Assembly: GCF_006716745.1 (NCBI RefSeq)
Contig: NZ_VFPP01000001.1
Span: 2,976,001 to 3,040,000, forward strand
DNA length: 64,000 nt
Direction: 5' to 3'
DNA from: Saccharothrix saharensis
GTDB lineage: Bacteria > Actinomycetota > Actinomycetes > Mycobacteriales > Pseudonocardiaceae
The stretch's first letter is position 1. Every line of letters starts with the position of its first letter. The position numbers were made by a program, and so were the translations under genes. The notes under the pieces were generated by a model. The model was not told where the DNA came from. It made no database searches and saw nothing but the letters and a program-made list of their open reading frames with translations. Below, piece after piece: positions 53,334 to 61,425 of this stretch.

Positions 53334-53591
53334 ATGGGGTCGCGTTTCTACCAGGTGAGCGTGATCGAGTCGTCCGGGAGCGGTACGTCGCTCTTCCGCC
53401 AGATCACGCGGGAGCCCGCGGACGGGACGGAGGACCTGCACGCGTGGATGGTGCGGACGTTGCTGGACCGCCGGTGCGACCTGGGGCTCTACGTCGGCGA
53501 GGCGGGGGTGATCGTGGCGGACGAGGACCAGGTGGACGCCGACCTGTGGCTGGCGTGGGACGGGGTGGCCGCGTTCGCGACCGCCGAGTGA
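53334..53591 (+). CDS. Small hypothetical protein divergent from the Scr1-type regulator
   Basis: 85-aa acidic protein (MGSRFYQVSVIESSGSGTSL ... in part) with no motif I recognise; predicted mixed alpha/beta, no TM helix. A GTG two codons earlier (53328) has GGAG upstream and is an alternative start. It shares the regulatory spacer with the HTH/DUF397 pair and could be part of that system. Confidence 0.65.
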   Translation: MGSRFYQVSVIESSGSGTSLFRQITREPADGTEDLHAWMVRTLLDRRCDLGLYVGEAGVIVADEDQVDADLWLAWDGVAAFATAE

Positions 53592-53647
53592 CGGGTGCGC
53601 GGGGTAAAGCAGTCGCGTGCTCCGGACCGCTGTAGCACCTTGGCGGC

Positions 53648-54409
53648 ATGACGTTCGACGAGTTGGTGGCCGAGGGCGCGGCCGTGCCGGTGGAGGGGTG
53701 GGACTTCTCCTGGTTCGAGGGCCGGGCGACGGAGGGGCGGCCGTCGTGGGGCTACTCGAAGCTGATGGCCGCTCGGATGGCGACGGCCGAGGCGGCGCTC
53801 GACGTCCAGACCGGCGGCGGTGAGGTGCTGGCGGAGATCCCGCAGGCACCGCCCGTGCTGGCGGCGACCGAGTCGTGGCCGCCGAACCTGGAGATCGCCC
53901 GCCGCACCCTCGCTCCCCTGGGCGCGCGGGTGGTGCGCGCCGAGGACGACGGGCCGCTGCCGTTCCCGGACGCGTCGTTCGACCTGGTGGTGAGCAGGCA
54001 CCCGGTCGTGACGCGGTGGGACGAGGTCGGCCGGGTGCTGCGACCGGGTGGCACCTACCTGTCGCAGCAGGTCGGCATGGGCACGTTGCGGGAGATCACC
54101 GACTTCATGATGGGTCCGCGGCCCGTCGGCGACGAGCGCAGCACCGAACGGGCGGTGACCGGGCTGGAGGCGGCCGGGCTGACGGTCGTGGACCTGCGGT
54201 CGGAGTCGTTGCGGGTGGAGTTCTTCGACGTCGGCGCGGTCGTGCACTTCCTGCGCAAGGTGGTGTGGGCGGTGCCCGACTTCACCGTCGAGTCCTACCG
54301 GGACCGGTTGGTCGCGATGCACGACCACATCGCGAGGGAGGGGTCGTTCGTCACGAGTTCGGAGCGGTTCCTGGTCGAGGCGCGCAAGGACGGTCAGCCG
54401 GGGGTGTAG
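53648..54409 (+). CDS. Class I SAM-dependent methyltransferase (Methyltransf_11-like)
   Basis: 253-aa protein. The motif I region is degenerate (ALDVQTGGGEVLAEIP, normally DxGxGxG), followed by a typical acidic motif II/III (VVRAEDDGPLPFPDASFDLVVSRHPV) and the post-I FDLVVSR/VLRPGGTYLSQQ pattern. Small-molecule methyltransferase likely; substrate unknown. ATG at 53648. The last 16 bases overlap the convergent phosphoesterase-fold gene. Confidence 0.82.
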   Translation: MTFDELVAEGAAVPVEGWDFSWFEGRATEGRPSWGYSKLMAARMATAEAALDVQTGGGEVLAEIPQAPPVLAATESWPPNLEIARRTLAPLGARVVRAEDDGPLPFPDASFDLVVSRHPVVTRWDEVGRVLRPGGTYLSQQVGMGTLREITDFMMGPRPVGDERSTERAVTGLEAAGLTVVDLRSESLRVEFFDVGAVVHFLRKVVWAVPDFTVESYRDRLVAMHDHIAREGSFVTSSERFLVEARKDGQPGV

Positions 54410-55719
54410 ATCACCCCGAGCTGGTCCACCTCGGTGCCGGACCGGCCCGTGAAGCCCGCGATGTGCCAGCCGGCGGGTGCGGTGACCGTGACCGCGTCGC
54501 CGGTCGGGGTGCCCGCGGCGATCGTCCGGCCGAGCGTGGTCGTGATGCGGACGGAGAAGATCCGGGTGCGGCCGTCGCGTTGACCGCGGGTGAGCGTGGC
54601 CGCGGTCAGGCGCTCGCCGGGTTCGAGGGTGAGCGTGGTCGGCGTGCCGCCGGGACCGCCGTGGGTGCGGGTGGTGCCGTCGGCGAGGGTGATCCCGACG
54701 CGGTCGAGCCGCGCGCCGCCGCTCAGGGTGAGCGAGCGGACCGTCGTGCCGGGGTGGACGGTGTCCACGTCGGTGAACGGGGTGCCGTGCGGGCCGCCGA
54801 ACGGGTCGCTCAGGCGCAGGTGGTCGGCGAGCCGCCAGGTGAAGCCGACGGCGTGCGGGTAGTGGTCGGACAACGGCTCGCCGTCGGCGTCGAGGAACGC
54901 CGCGTGGTCGTTGCGGTAGGTGGTGGCGGTGAGGTCGACGAACGCGTTGTCGCGGTAGAAGACCTTGTCCACGACTTCACACGAACTGGTGACGTTCTGC
55001 GGGTCGCAGACGAGCGCCGGTGCGCCGGCGGCCGGTTCGACACCGCCCCGGACCAGCTCGACCCAGGCGTCGGTGAGACCGTTGGAGTGGACCAGGTCGC
55101 GGATGTTGTCGCCCGCCCGGGTGTAGCGGGTGTTGGTGTCGCCCATGATGATCACCGCGTTGCCGGCCGAGTTCCGGGTGACGTACTGGGACAGTTGGGT
55201 GATGTTGGCGCGGCGGGCGGCGAGGTCGGCGTCCGAGCTGCCGGCGTTGGCGTGCACGTTGTAGAGGTCGACGTACACGCCCTCGGCCAGGCGGAGGCGG
55301 GCGAACGAAAAGCCCTTGGGGGTCAGGCAGTCCGTGCCGTTGCACCGGTCCCACTTCACGCGCGTGAAGTCGGTGTACGGGTAGGCGGACAGGGTGTTGA
55401 GGCCGTCGCCGAACGGCACTCCCCCGCTGGTCGGCGTGCGGTGCGGGTGGTTGTCGGCGGCGTAGAGGGCGGCGTGGTAGTTGAAGTCCTCCTGGACGTT
55501 CACCACGGCGTAGTCGCGGATCCGCGCGCCGATGAGCGGGGTGTTCTCCGCCGGGTTCGAGCCGGACAGCGGTTCGGGGAGGCCGGCGACGTTGTAGGTC
55601 AGCACCGAGAACCGGCCGGTGGACTGGCCGGTGACGTCGGCGGACGCGGGCGTGGTCAGCGCGGTGGCGGCCGACGCGGCGAGCACGACGGCGAGCAGCA
55701 GGCCGAGGGGTCGTCTCAC
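54394..55719 (-). CDS. Secreted endonuclease/exonuclease/phosphatase-fold protein with jacalin-like lectin domain
   Basis: 441 aa. Sec signal at residues 1-~27 (ending TPASADV). EEP-fold domain at ~35-300 with TYNVAGLP, VVNVQEDFN, VDLYNVHANA, IIMGDTNTRY and PLSDHYPHAVGF, matching DNase I/sphingomyelinase catalytic motifs. The C-terminal ~125 residues form a jacalin-type beta-prism (SLTLSGGARLDRVGITLADG). GTG at 55719. Probably an extracellular sphingomyelinase- or nuclease-like enzyme; the Cys-containing loops fit an exported protein. Confidence 0.85.
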   Translation of the reverse strand: MRRPLGLLLAVVLAASAATALTTPASADVTGQSTGRFSVLTYNVAGLPEPLSGSNPAENTPLIGARIRDYAVVNVQEDFNYHAALYAADNHPHRTPTSGGVPFGDGLNTLSAYPYTDFTRVKWDRCNGTDCLTPKGFSFARLRLAEGVYVDLYNVHANAGSSDADLAARRANITQLSQYVTRNSAGNAVIIMGDTNTRYTRAGDNIRDLVHSNGLTDAWVELVRGGVEPAAGAPALVCDPQNVTSSCEVVDKVFYRDNAFVDLTATTYRNDHAAFLDADGEPLSDHYPHAVGFTWRLADHLRLSDPFGGPHGTPFTDVDTVHPGTTVRSLTLSGGARLDRVGITLADGTTRTHGGPGGTPTTLTLEPGERLTAATLTRGQRDGRTRIFSVRITTTLGRTIAAGTPTGDAVTVTAPAGWHIAGFTGRSGTEVDQLGVIYTPG

Positions 55720-55720
55720 G

Positions 55721-55951
55721 TCACCGGAGTCTGGTGGTCCGGTCGACCCGACCGGAACCGCTGACGCGAGACTTTCTCAGGTAATCACCCGGACGGACGC
55801 CCGCGCCATCGGCGTTCGCCACGTCGCCGTCGAGGCGGTGCCGGAAGTGGGCGATGTCCTCCAGCGTGAGGCCGTGCTCGAGCAGGTAGCGGATCGAGTG
55901 CGCGCGATCGACCGTGCCGGGGCCGTACCGGCGGTAGCCGTTGGGCGTCTG
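55721..55951 (-). pseudogene. MerR-family regulator remnant (DNA-binding domain fragment)
   Basis: Read from 55951 leftward in one frame to a TGA at 55721-55723, the codons give NGYRRYGPGTVDRAHSIRYL, then LLEHGLTLEDIAHFRHRLDG. This is the second half of a MerR winged helix (NGYRRY, GLTLEDI). The upstream MRIGELA-like first helices are missing; the frame joins an SDR fragment instead. The effector domain is also absent. Decay by deletion and fusion. Confidence 0.7.
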
Positions 55952-56120
55952 AGAACGCGGCCTCGTCCGGCTGCTCGTGCATGGGTGTGGCGATCGGGCC
56001 CAGCTCTACGGCCACCGCTCGCACGCCGTGCGGCGCGTACTTGCACGGCCCAGCTCCGGGTCAGGCTCTCCAGCGCCGACGTCAACGCCGCGCAGGGCTC
56101 GCCGCCGGGCACGGCCGACC
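55949..56120 (-). pseudogene. Short-chain dehydrogenase remnant, frameshifted
   Basis: One frame gives ALTSALESLTRSWAV. After a frameshift the next frame gives KYAPHGVRAVAVELGPIATP followed by MHEQPDEAAF. Joined, this is the helix-F to PG segment of an SDR (normally ASKAALESLTRSWAxEYAPHGVRVVAVxPGPIATP). The Rossmann N-terminus and catalytic Tyr are gone. It runs directly into the MerR fragment. Confidence 0.7.
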
Positions 56121-56179
56121 GCGCTGACCGATGGCCGTCGTCATGCGGCCGACCGCAGGGCTTGACGTCCGCGTGGAGG

Positions 56180-56695
56180 TCAAGCCGACTCTTCGCGGGT
56201 CTCCAGGAGGATCCGACGTTGGCCGAGGGGTGCGTCGAGCGTGACGTCGAGCGGCACGTGGCGGATGTCGGCGGTGCAGGCGGCGGACTCCGAGTACTTG
56301 GTCGTGACCAGCGTGATCAGCACCTGGTCGCCGGACTGGGCCGTGACCTCGGCGCGCACGCGGTCGCAGCCGCCTTCTTCGCCCGTGACGCGGATCGTGC
56401 GGGCGTCGGCGGACGTCCACACCGGCTCCTGGTGGCCGAGCGCGCCGCTGTCGACCTGGGCGGCCGGCACCTCGGTCCCGCCGCCCGCCAGCGGTGCGGC
56501 GCTCGTCTGGGGTGGTGGCGGCGTGGGCTCGGACTCGGACAACGATGACAACGTTGTCGGAGCAGCCGAAGAGCTGGTCGTCGCCGTGCTCGACGAAGGC
56601 TGGCCGCCGCCGAACGGGGCGTTGGCGGTGTTGCTCGTGCAGCCCGCGAGCGCGACGAGGGCCAGAACGGCGGCGGCGACGTGGACGTGTCTCAT
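56180..56695 (-). CDS. Small secreted lipoprotein, paralogue 1
   Basis: 171-aa protein. Lipoprotein signal with lipobox VALAGC (Cys19), a Ser/Thr/Pro-rich disordered linker (~20-75), then a ~95-residue domain with two Cys (GGCDRVRAEV ... AACTADIRHVPLDVTLDAPLG) likely disulfide-bonded. The domain ends DAPLGQRRILLETR, shared with the next gene. Family not recognised by name. ATG at 56695. Confidence 0.8.
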   Translation of the reverse strand: MRHVHVAAAVLALVALAGCTSNTANAPFGGGQPSSSTATTSSSAAPTTLSSLSESEPTPPPPQTSAAPLAGGGTEVPAAQVDSGALGHQEPVWTSADARTIRVTGEEGGCDRVRAEVTAQSGDQVLITLVTTKYSESAACTADIRHVPLDVTLDAPLGQRRILLETREESA

Positions 56696-56779
56696 ACCTC
56701 GAGGACGGTAGTCGCCGCCGTGGAGGTTGCAAGGCGGTGCCCGGCCGACCGGGGGCAGGTCGACCGGGCACCCGAGGGG

Positions 56780-57259
56780 TTACTTCTGGTCCTGCCGGGT
56801 GCTCAGCACGACCTGGCGGTCGCCGAGCGGCGCGTCGAGCTTCGCGGTCAGCGGCGGGTAGCGGATGTCCATCGTGCAGACCGGCTGGTCCGCCGGCGTG
56901 GTCTCGACCAGCACCACCTTCACGACCTGGGCGTTCTGCTCGGCGATCTCGACGCTCGCCTTGCCGCAGCCCGCTTCCTGGGCGATGACGCCGAGCACGC
57001 TGCCGTCGCCCTCGGTCCAGGTGGTGGTGGGGTTGCCCTCGGGGACGCTGCTCGCGTCGATCCGCTCCTTGGGCACTTCCTTGCCGCCCGGCGGCACGGG
57101 GCTCTCGAACTCCGGCTCTTCGACGCTGGGCGAAGTCGGTTCGGCCGACGTGGTCAGCGTCGGTCCGCTGTTGCCCGGACCGACGGGCGTGGACGTTGCG
57201 CAGGCGGCGAGCACGACCAGCAGCACACCCGCGCCGATCGCGGTTCCAAGGCTTCTCAT
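56780..57259 (-). CDS. Small secreted lipoprotein, paralogue 2
   Basis: 159-aa protein starting at ATG 57259 (MRSLGTAIGAGV) with lipobox VVLAAC (Cys20). A Pro/Ser-rich linker is followed by the same ~95-residue domain as the neighbour: AGCGKASVEIAEQN ... VCTMDIRYPPLTAKLDAPLG and LDAPLGDRQVVLSTRQ. The two genes are tandem, 84 bp apart, and evidently a duplication. Upstream frame extension is possible but would bury the signal peptide. Confidence 0.8.
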   Translation of the reverse strand: MRSLGTAIGAGVLLVVLAACATSTPVGPGNSGPTLTTSAEPTSPSVEEPEFESPVPPGGKEVPKERIDASSVPEGNPTTTWTEGDGSVLGVIAQEAGCGKASVEIAEQNAQVVKVVLVETTPADQPVCTMDIRYPPLTAKLDAPLGDRQVVLSTRQDQK

Positions 57260-57328
57260 GACCCAAGGACGGACCGACCCCACCCCCGGGTTGCCCACCC
57301 TTCTTCACAGTTACCCGTTCAGGCGACC

Positions 57329-57475
57329 CCGAGAGTCGAACGCTCAGGTCCCGAGAGTCGAACGCTCAGGACCCCTGAATTCAACGCTCAGGACACGGGC
57401 GTGCCGACCTGAGCGTTGAACTCGGGGTACCTGAGCGTTCGACTCTCGGGCGCTGAGCGTTCGACTCTCGCGTTA
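57329..57475. repeat. 22-bp palindromic array, copy C
   Basis: Units start at 57329, 57351 (both CGAGAGTCGAACGCTCAGG) and 57373 (variant CTGAATTCAACGCTCAGG). After a 13-14 nt spacer, inverted units start at 57410 (variant with GTTGAACTCGGGG), 57432 and 57454. The last unit ends on TTA at 57473-57475, the TAA stop of the leftward gene, exactly as in copy A. The left end lies 70 bp from the start of lipoprotein paralogue 2. Confidence 0.9.
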
Positions 57476-58612
57476 GCGGAGGGATTGGGTGAGGCCGGCG
57501 ATGGCGTGGCGGAGGGCGGTCAGGCGCGACTCGGAGGCGAGGCCCGCGTGGTAGAGGTGGAACTCCTGGACGCCGGCCTCCGCGTAGGCCAGCCACTCCT
57601 TCAGCAGCTCGTCGCCGTCGGCCGGTTTCGGCGGCAGGGCCAGCACGTAGGCCGCCGTGCGCACGTCCGCCTCCGCGCGCAGGGCGCGGATCGCCGGCAA
57701 CGACGCGTCCACGCCCGGCCAGCACGTCACGGTCAGCACGTCGACGTCGGCGTCGACGCCCCCGGCCACCGTGGCGAACGGCCCGGTGCCCCACGGGTCG
57801 GCCGTCGCGTGCGCGGCGATGCGCGTGGACGGCGAAGTCGACCGGATGAGCCCGACGAGGTCACGTCGGAGGGAACGGGACAGGTCGGTGCGCACCGAGC
57901 GCACGCTGTCGGCCCGCGCACCCAGAGCCTCCTCCACGCTGGTGGCGGCGCTGTCCACACCCGCACGCACCAGAGCGCGCAAGCCCTCGACGTCGTCGTG
58001 ACGCCGCGAGCACCCCGCGCAGAAGCACAACGACAGCAGCTTCTGCTGCACCGCCGACCAGTCCGCGCCGTCGGTCTTCTCGTGGTGCCCGCCGTGGAAG
58101 AACCCGAGCGGCCCGCACGCCTCCAGCACGATCCCGTCCGGCCGCCCGAGCGCGAGCACCTCGGACACCAGCGTCCGCGCGTACTCGACCACGTCCTCGT
58201 TCGACGGGCACAACGCGTACGGGTACAGATCCCCGAAAGCGTTACGAACCGCCACGTCCGGGTGAGCGTCGCCCAACCGGCTGCTGTGCGTCAGCACGGT
58301 CCACGCGTACACCGGCAGCCCGGCCGCCCTCAGCGCGTCCGAAGCCTCCGTGTACGAGTCCGCACCGTCCATCCACGACGGTTCGGCGGGCACCAACCGC
58401 TTGCCCCTCCAAGCCTCCTCCCGCACGGGCAGGTAGAACGCCGCGTGCCGCGCGTCCACCATCCGGTGCGAGGGATGGAACGGCGTCGCGGCCCGCACCG
58501 TGTGGTACGACGCGGCCAACGCGACCGCGTCCACCCCCAACGACGCGATCCGGTCGACGGCGGCCGGGTCGCCGACGACATCCCAGGGGTAGACGTGCGC
58601 AACGGTGGTCAC
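57473..58612 (-). CDS. Unrecognised protein of the uronate/aldarate operon, TIM-barrel-like
   Basis: 379-aa soluble protein I cannot assign to a named family. The N-terminus VTTVAHVYPWDVVGDPAAVD followed by alternating beta/alpha segments (GVDAVALAASYHTVRAATP, PDGIVLEACG) suggests a TIM-barrel, perhaps glycoside-hydrolase-like. A CFCAGCSRRHDD motif near residue 200 could bind metal. GTG 58612 overlaps the glucarate dehydratase stop (GTGA), so it is the third gene of that operon. Its TAA stop is part of repeat array C. Confidence 0.75.
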   Translation of the reverse strand: MTTVAHVYPWDVVGDPAAVDRIASLGVDAVALAASYHTVRAATPFHPSHRMVDARHAAFYLPVREEAWRGKRLVPAEPSWMDGADSYTEASDALRAAGLPVYAWTVLTHSSRLGDAHPDVAVRNAFGDLYPYALCPSNEDVVEYARTLVSEVLALGRPDGIVLEACGPLGFFHGGHHEKTDGADWSAVQQKLLSLCFCAGCSRRHDDVEGLRALVRAGVDSAATSVEEALGARADSVRSVRTDLSRSLRRDLVGLIRSTSPSTRIAAHATADPWGTGPFATVAGGVDADVDVLTVTCWPGVDASLPAIRALRAEADVRTAAYVLALPPKPADGDELLKEWLAYAEAGVQEFHLYHAGLASESRLTALRHAIAGLTQSLR

Positions 58613-59865
58613 CACCGGGGGCGCTTCCTCTCGTAGGACGGGTCGTGCTCCTGCATGTAACCGGTGTCGTCGCGCTGCACGAGGCCGCACGTCCGGTAGT
58701 TCTCCGCGAGCCGCGCCAGCGCGTCCCGGTCCAGCTCGACGCCCAGGCCGGGCGCGGTCGGCACCGGCAGGGCACCGTCCACGAACGTGAACGGCGTGGT
58801 GATCACGTCGTCCGCGGAGTTCCACGGGTAGTGCGTGTCGCACGCGTAGTTCAGGTTCGGCGTGGACGCGGCCAGGTGCGTCATCGCGGCCAGGCTGATG
58901 CCCAGGTGCGAGTTGGAGTGCATGGACAGGCCGATGCCGAACGTCCGGCAGATCCCGGCCAGCTCCTTGGACCGCGACAGGCCGCCCCAGTAGTGGTGGT
59001 CGGACAGGATGACCTGCACCGCGCCGACCTCGACCGACCGGGCGATGTGCTCGAACGCGATCACGCACATGTTCGTCGCCAGCGGCATCGGCGCGCGTGC
59101 CGCGACCTCCGCCATCCCGTCGATGCCCGGTGCCGGGTCCTCCAGGTACTCGACCACCCCGTCGAGCTCCTCGGCGACCTTCAGCGACGTCTCCGGCGTC
59201 CACGCCGCGTTGGGGTCCAGCCGCAGCGGGTGGTCGGGGAACGCCTCGCGCAGCGCGCGGATCGCCTCGACCTCCTGCTCGGGCGGGTACACGCCGCCCT
59301 TGAGCTTGATCGAGCCGAACCCGTGCCGCTCGACCAGCAACCGGGCCTGGGCCACGATGCCCGCCGGGTCCAGCGCCTCGCCGAACCCGTCCGGCTCCGC
59401 GCCGGGGTGCCCGGCCCACTTGTAGAACAGGTACGCGCTGTACGGCACGGCGTCGCGCACCGCGCCGCCGAGCAGGTCGCTGACCGGGCGGCCGAGCGCC
59501 TTGCCGCGGATGTCCCAGCACGCCACCTCGAACGGCGAGAACACCCGGTCCACAGTGGACTCGACGGTGAGCGGCCCGGTCAGCCCGTGCCGGTCGGACC
59601 CGGCCTCGCCGCCCAGCGCCGCCGCGATGCGGGAGTGCATCTCGTTCAACGCGTGCACGTCCAGGCCCACCAGCGCGGGTGCGGCCGTGCGCATCCGGTT
59701 GAGGTGGCCGATGTCGCCGTAGCTCTCGCCGAGCCCGGAGATCCCCTCGTCGGTGTGCACCTCCACGATGGTGCGCAACGCCCAGGGCTCGTGCACGCCC
59801 ACCGAGTTCAGCAGCGGAGGGTCGCGGAAGGCGACCGGGGTGATGACGATGTCGGTGATCTTCAT
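58609..59865 (-). CDS. gudD: Glucarate dehydratase-like enolase-superfamily enzyme
   Basis: 418-aa mandelate-racemase-type enzyme expected to dehydrate D-glucarate (and L-idarate) to 5-dehydro-4-deoxyglucarate. The barrel catalytic residues are visible: SIKLKGG (KxK base), RLDPNAAW, YLEDPAPG and ATNMC (metal ligands D, E, N region), ILSDHHYWGG, and HSNSHLGIS (catalytic His). The N-terminal capping domain starts KITDIVITPVAFRDPPL, as in GudD. ATG 59865 overlaps the kdgD stop (ATGA). Galactarate-type activity cannot be excluded. Confidence 0.92.
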   Translation of the reverse strand: MKITDIVITPVAFRDPPLLNSVGVHEPWALRTIVEVHTDEGISGLGESYGDIGHLNRMRTAAPALVGLDVHALNEMHSRIAAALGGEAGSDRHGLTGPLTVESTVDRVFSPFEVACWDIRGKALGRPVSDLLGGAVRDAVPYSAYLFYKWAGHPGAEPDGFGEALDPAGIVAQARLLVERHGFGSIKLKGGVYPPEQEVEAIRALREAFPDHPLRLDPNAAWTPETSLKVAEELDGVVEYLEDPAPGIDGMAEVAARAPMPLATNMCVIAFEHIARSVEVGAVQVILSDHHYWGGLSRSKELAGICRTFGIGLSMHSNSHLGISLAAMTHLAASTPNLNYACDTHYPWNSADDVITTPFTFVDGALPVPTAPGLGVELDRDALARLAENYRTCGLVQRDDTGYMQEHDPSYERKRPRW

Positions 59866-60764
59866 GCGGACAGGCTCCGACCCGCCGCGACGATCTTCTC
59901 CAGCTCCGCCGCGTGCTCGGGCGTCGGGTCGAGCAGCGGCGCGCGGACGCCGCCGACGTCGAGCCCGGTGGCCCGCACGGCCGCCTTCACCAGTGACACG
60001 GCGTAGCCGGGCACCTTGTCGCGCAACTCGACCAGCGGCTTGTAGAACTCCAGCAGGTACCTGTTGACCAGCGCGTCGTCACCGCTGTGCACGGCGTGGT
60101 AGAAGCCGAGCGAGATCTCCGGCGCGAAGCAGAACACCGCCGACGAGTACAGGTCCACGCCGATGCCCCGGTACGCGGGCACGGTCAGCTCGGCGGTCGG
60201 CAGGCCGTTGAAGAACTGGAACGGCTTCTCCACCGACGACCGCACCGCGAGCACGATGCGGTGGAGCTGGTCGAGGTCGCCGAGCCCGTCCTTGAAGCCG
60301 ATCACGGTCGGCAGCGACGCGACCTCCACCGCGGTCTCCGGCGTGAACACCGCGTTGTTGCGCTGGTAGACGATCAGCGCGAGGTCCGACGCGGCCGCCA
60401 CCTCCGTCACGTACCGCACCAGCCCCTTGGCCGGGTTGGTCACCAGGTACGGCGGCAGCAGCAGCAAACCGTCCGCGCCCGCCCCCTCGGCGGCCTTGGC
60501 GATCCGCTTGGCCGTCGGCAGCGGGCCGCCGACGCCCGCGAACACCGGCACCCGCCCGGCCGTCGCCTCGACCGCGACGGCCACCGCCCGCTCGACCTCC
60601 GACGGCTCCAACGCGTGGAACTCGCCGGTGCCGCAGGCGACGAACACGCCGCCCGCGCCCGCCGCCACCCCGCGCCCGACGTGCTCGGCCAGCACGTCCT
60701 CCGCGAGCGCGCCGTCCGCGTCGAACGGCGTCACCGGGAAGAACAGCACCCCATCCAGTTGCAT
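59862..60764 (-). CDS. kdgD: 5-dehydro-4-deoxyglucarate dehydratase
   Basis: 300-aa DHDPS/NAL-superfamily TIM-barrel that dehydrates and decarboxylates 5-KDG to 2,5-dioxopentanoate plus CO2. Family marks are FFPVTPFDADGALAED, CGTGEFHALEPSE, IVYQRNNAVFTPE (YxR, catalytic Tyr) and VIGFKDGLGDLDQ (Schiff-base Lys). ATG at 60764. It overlaps gudD by 4 bases. The preceding 660 bp contain only transporter remnants and the regulator's operator. Confidence 0.93.
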   Translation of the reverse strand: MQLDGVLFFPVTPFDADGALAEDVLAEHVGRGVAAGAGGVFVACGTGEFHALEPSEVERAVAVAVEATAGRVPVFAGVGGPLPTAKRIAKAAEGAGADGLLLLPPYLVTNPAKGLVRYVTEVAAASDLALIVYQRNNAVFTPETAVEVASLPTVIGFKDGLGDLDQLHRIVLAVRSSVEKPFQFFNGLPTAELTVPAYRGIGVDLYSSAVFCFAPEISLGFYHAVHSGDDALVNRYLLEFYKPLVELRDKVPGYAVSLVKAAVRATGLDVGGVRAPLLDPTPEHAAELEKIVAAGRSLSA

Positions 60765-60774
60765 ACCCAGACCT

Positions 60775-61284
60775 TCATCCCTTGATCGCTCCGGTGGTGA
60801 TCCCACGCAGGAAGGACTTTCGCGTTTCCTCGCGCGGCAGCGCACAGGCGGCGAGCGCACTGGCGGCGAGGTGGAGCAGCAGGGGCACATCGGCGCTGAT
60901 GAGCGAATCCCCGCCGACGTGGCAGTGGTTCGGGTGCGGTTCCGCGGGGCGACCCCGACGTCGGGGCCGCCCCGCGGGGTGGGTCGTGACGGCACCGCCG
61001 CCACTGGCCGTCACCCCCACGTCTCGGGTGGTGTCGATCGGTGTCACCGGGCCACCCTGGGCGAACGGGCGGTCCGCGTCCAGGTTTTGCGCAACCCCGG
61101 CCGCGCGCCGGGAGACCGGGTCCGGGGTGTCGGGCAACCCCGTCGGGCGGCACGTCCCGCCCTCGGGCGGCGCGTGGCGGCGCACCGCTCCCGTCGCCGA
61201 CACGTACCCGCAGCTCGGGTGCGTGCCGGGACCCGCGGCGGTCACCACCGCAAGGGCCGTGGCGCACCGGCGGGTGGGTGTCAT
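60775..61284 (-). pseudogene. Remnant of a carbohydrate ABC transporter operon
   Basis: At 61284 an ATG preceded by CAGGAG opens MTPTRRCATALAVVTAAGPG, which looks like the signal peptide of a solute-binding lipoprotein but degenerates at once. At the other end, just before the stop at 60775, the codons give REETRKSFLRGITTGAIKG, very like the C-terminus of CUT1 (MalG-type) permeases (xxFVRGLTAGAVKG). The two ends fit a binding protein-permease-permease operon reduced by large internal deletion. It is interpretation from short matches. Confidence 0.5.
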
Positions 61285-61314
61285 GGACGGCGACTCCTGT
61301 TCGCGACCGGAGCG

Positions 61315-61328
61315 TTCATATATATGAA
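61315..61328. promoter_or_regulatory. AT-rich palindromic operator candidate for the IclR regulator
   Basis: TTCATATATATGAA, a perfect 14-bp palindrome with 12 A/T in an otherwise ~70 % GC spacer, between the leftward transporter remnant/kdgD-gudD genes and the rightward IclR gene. Position and symmetry suit a divergent operator. Confidence 0.6.
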
Positions 61329-61425
61329 TCGCGGTCGTACTTGTGAACGTGTTGGGCGGACTGTAAGAATCGGCGCAGCGACGTGTCAAGTGCGTGTTGC
61401 CGGAACGTTTCCCGTGGAGGACTTG

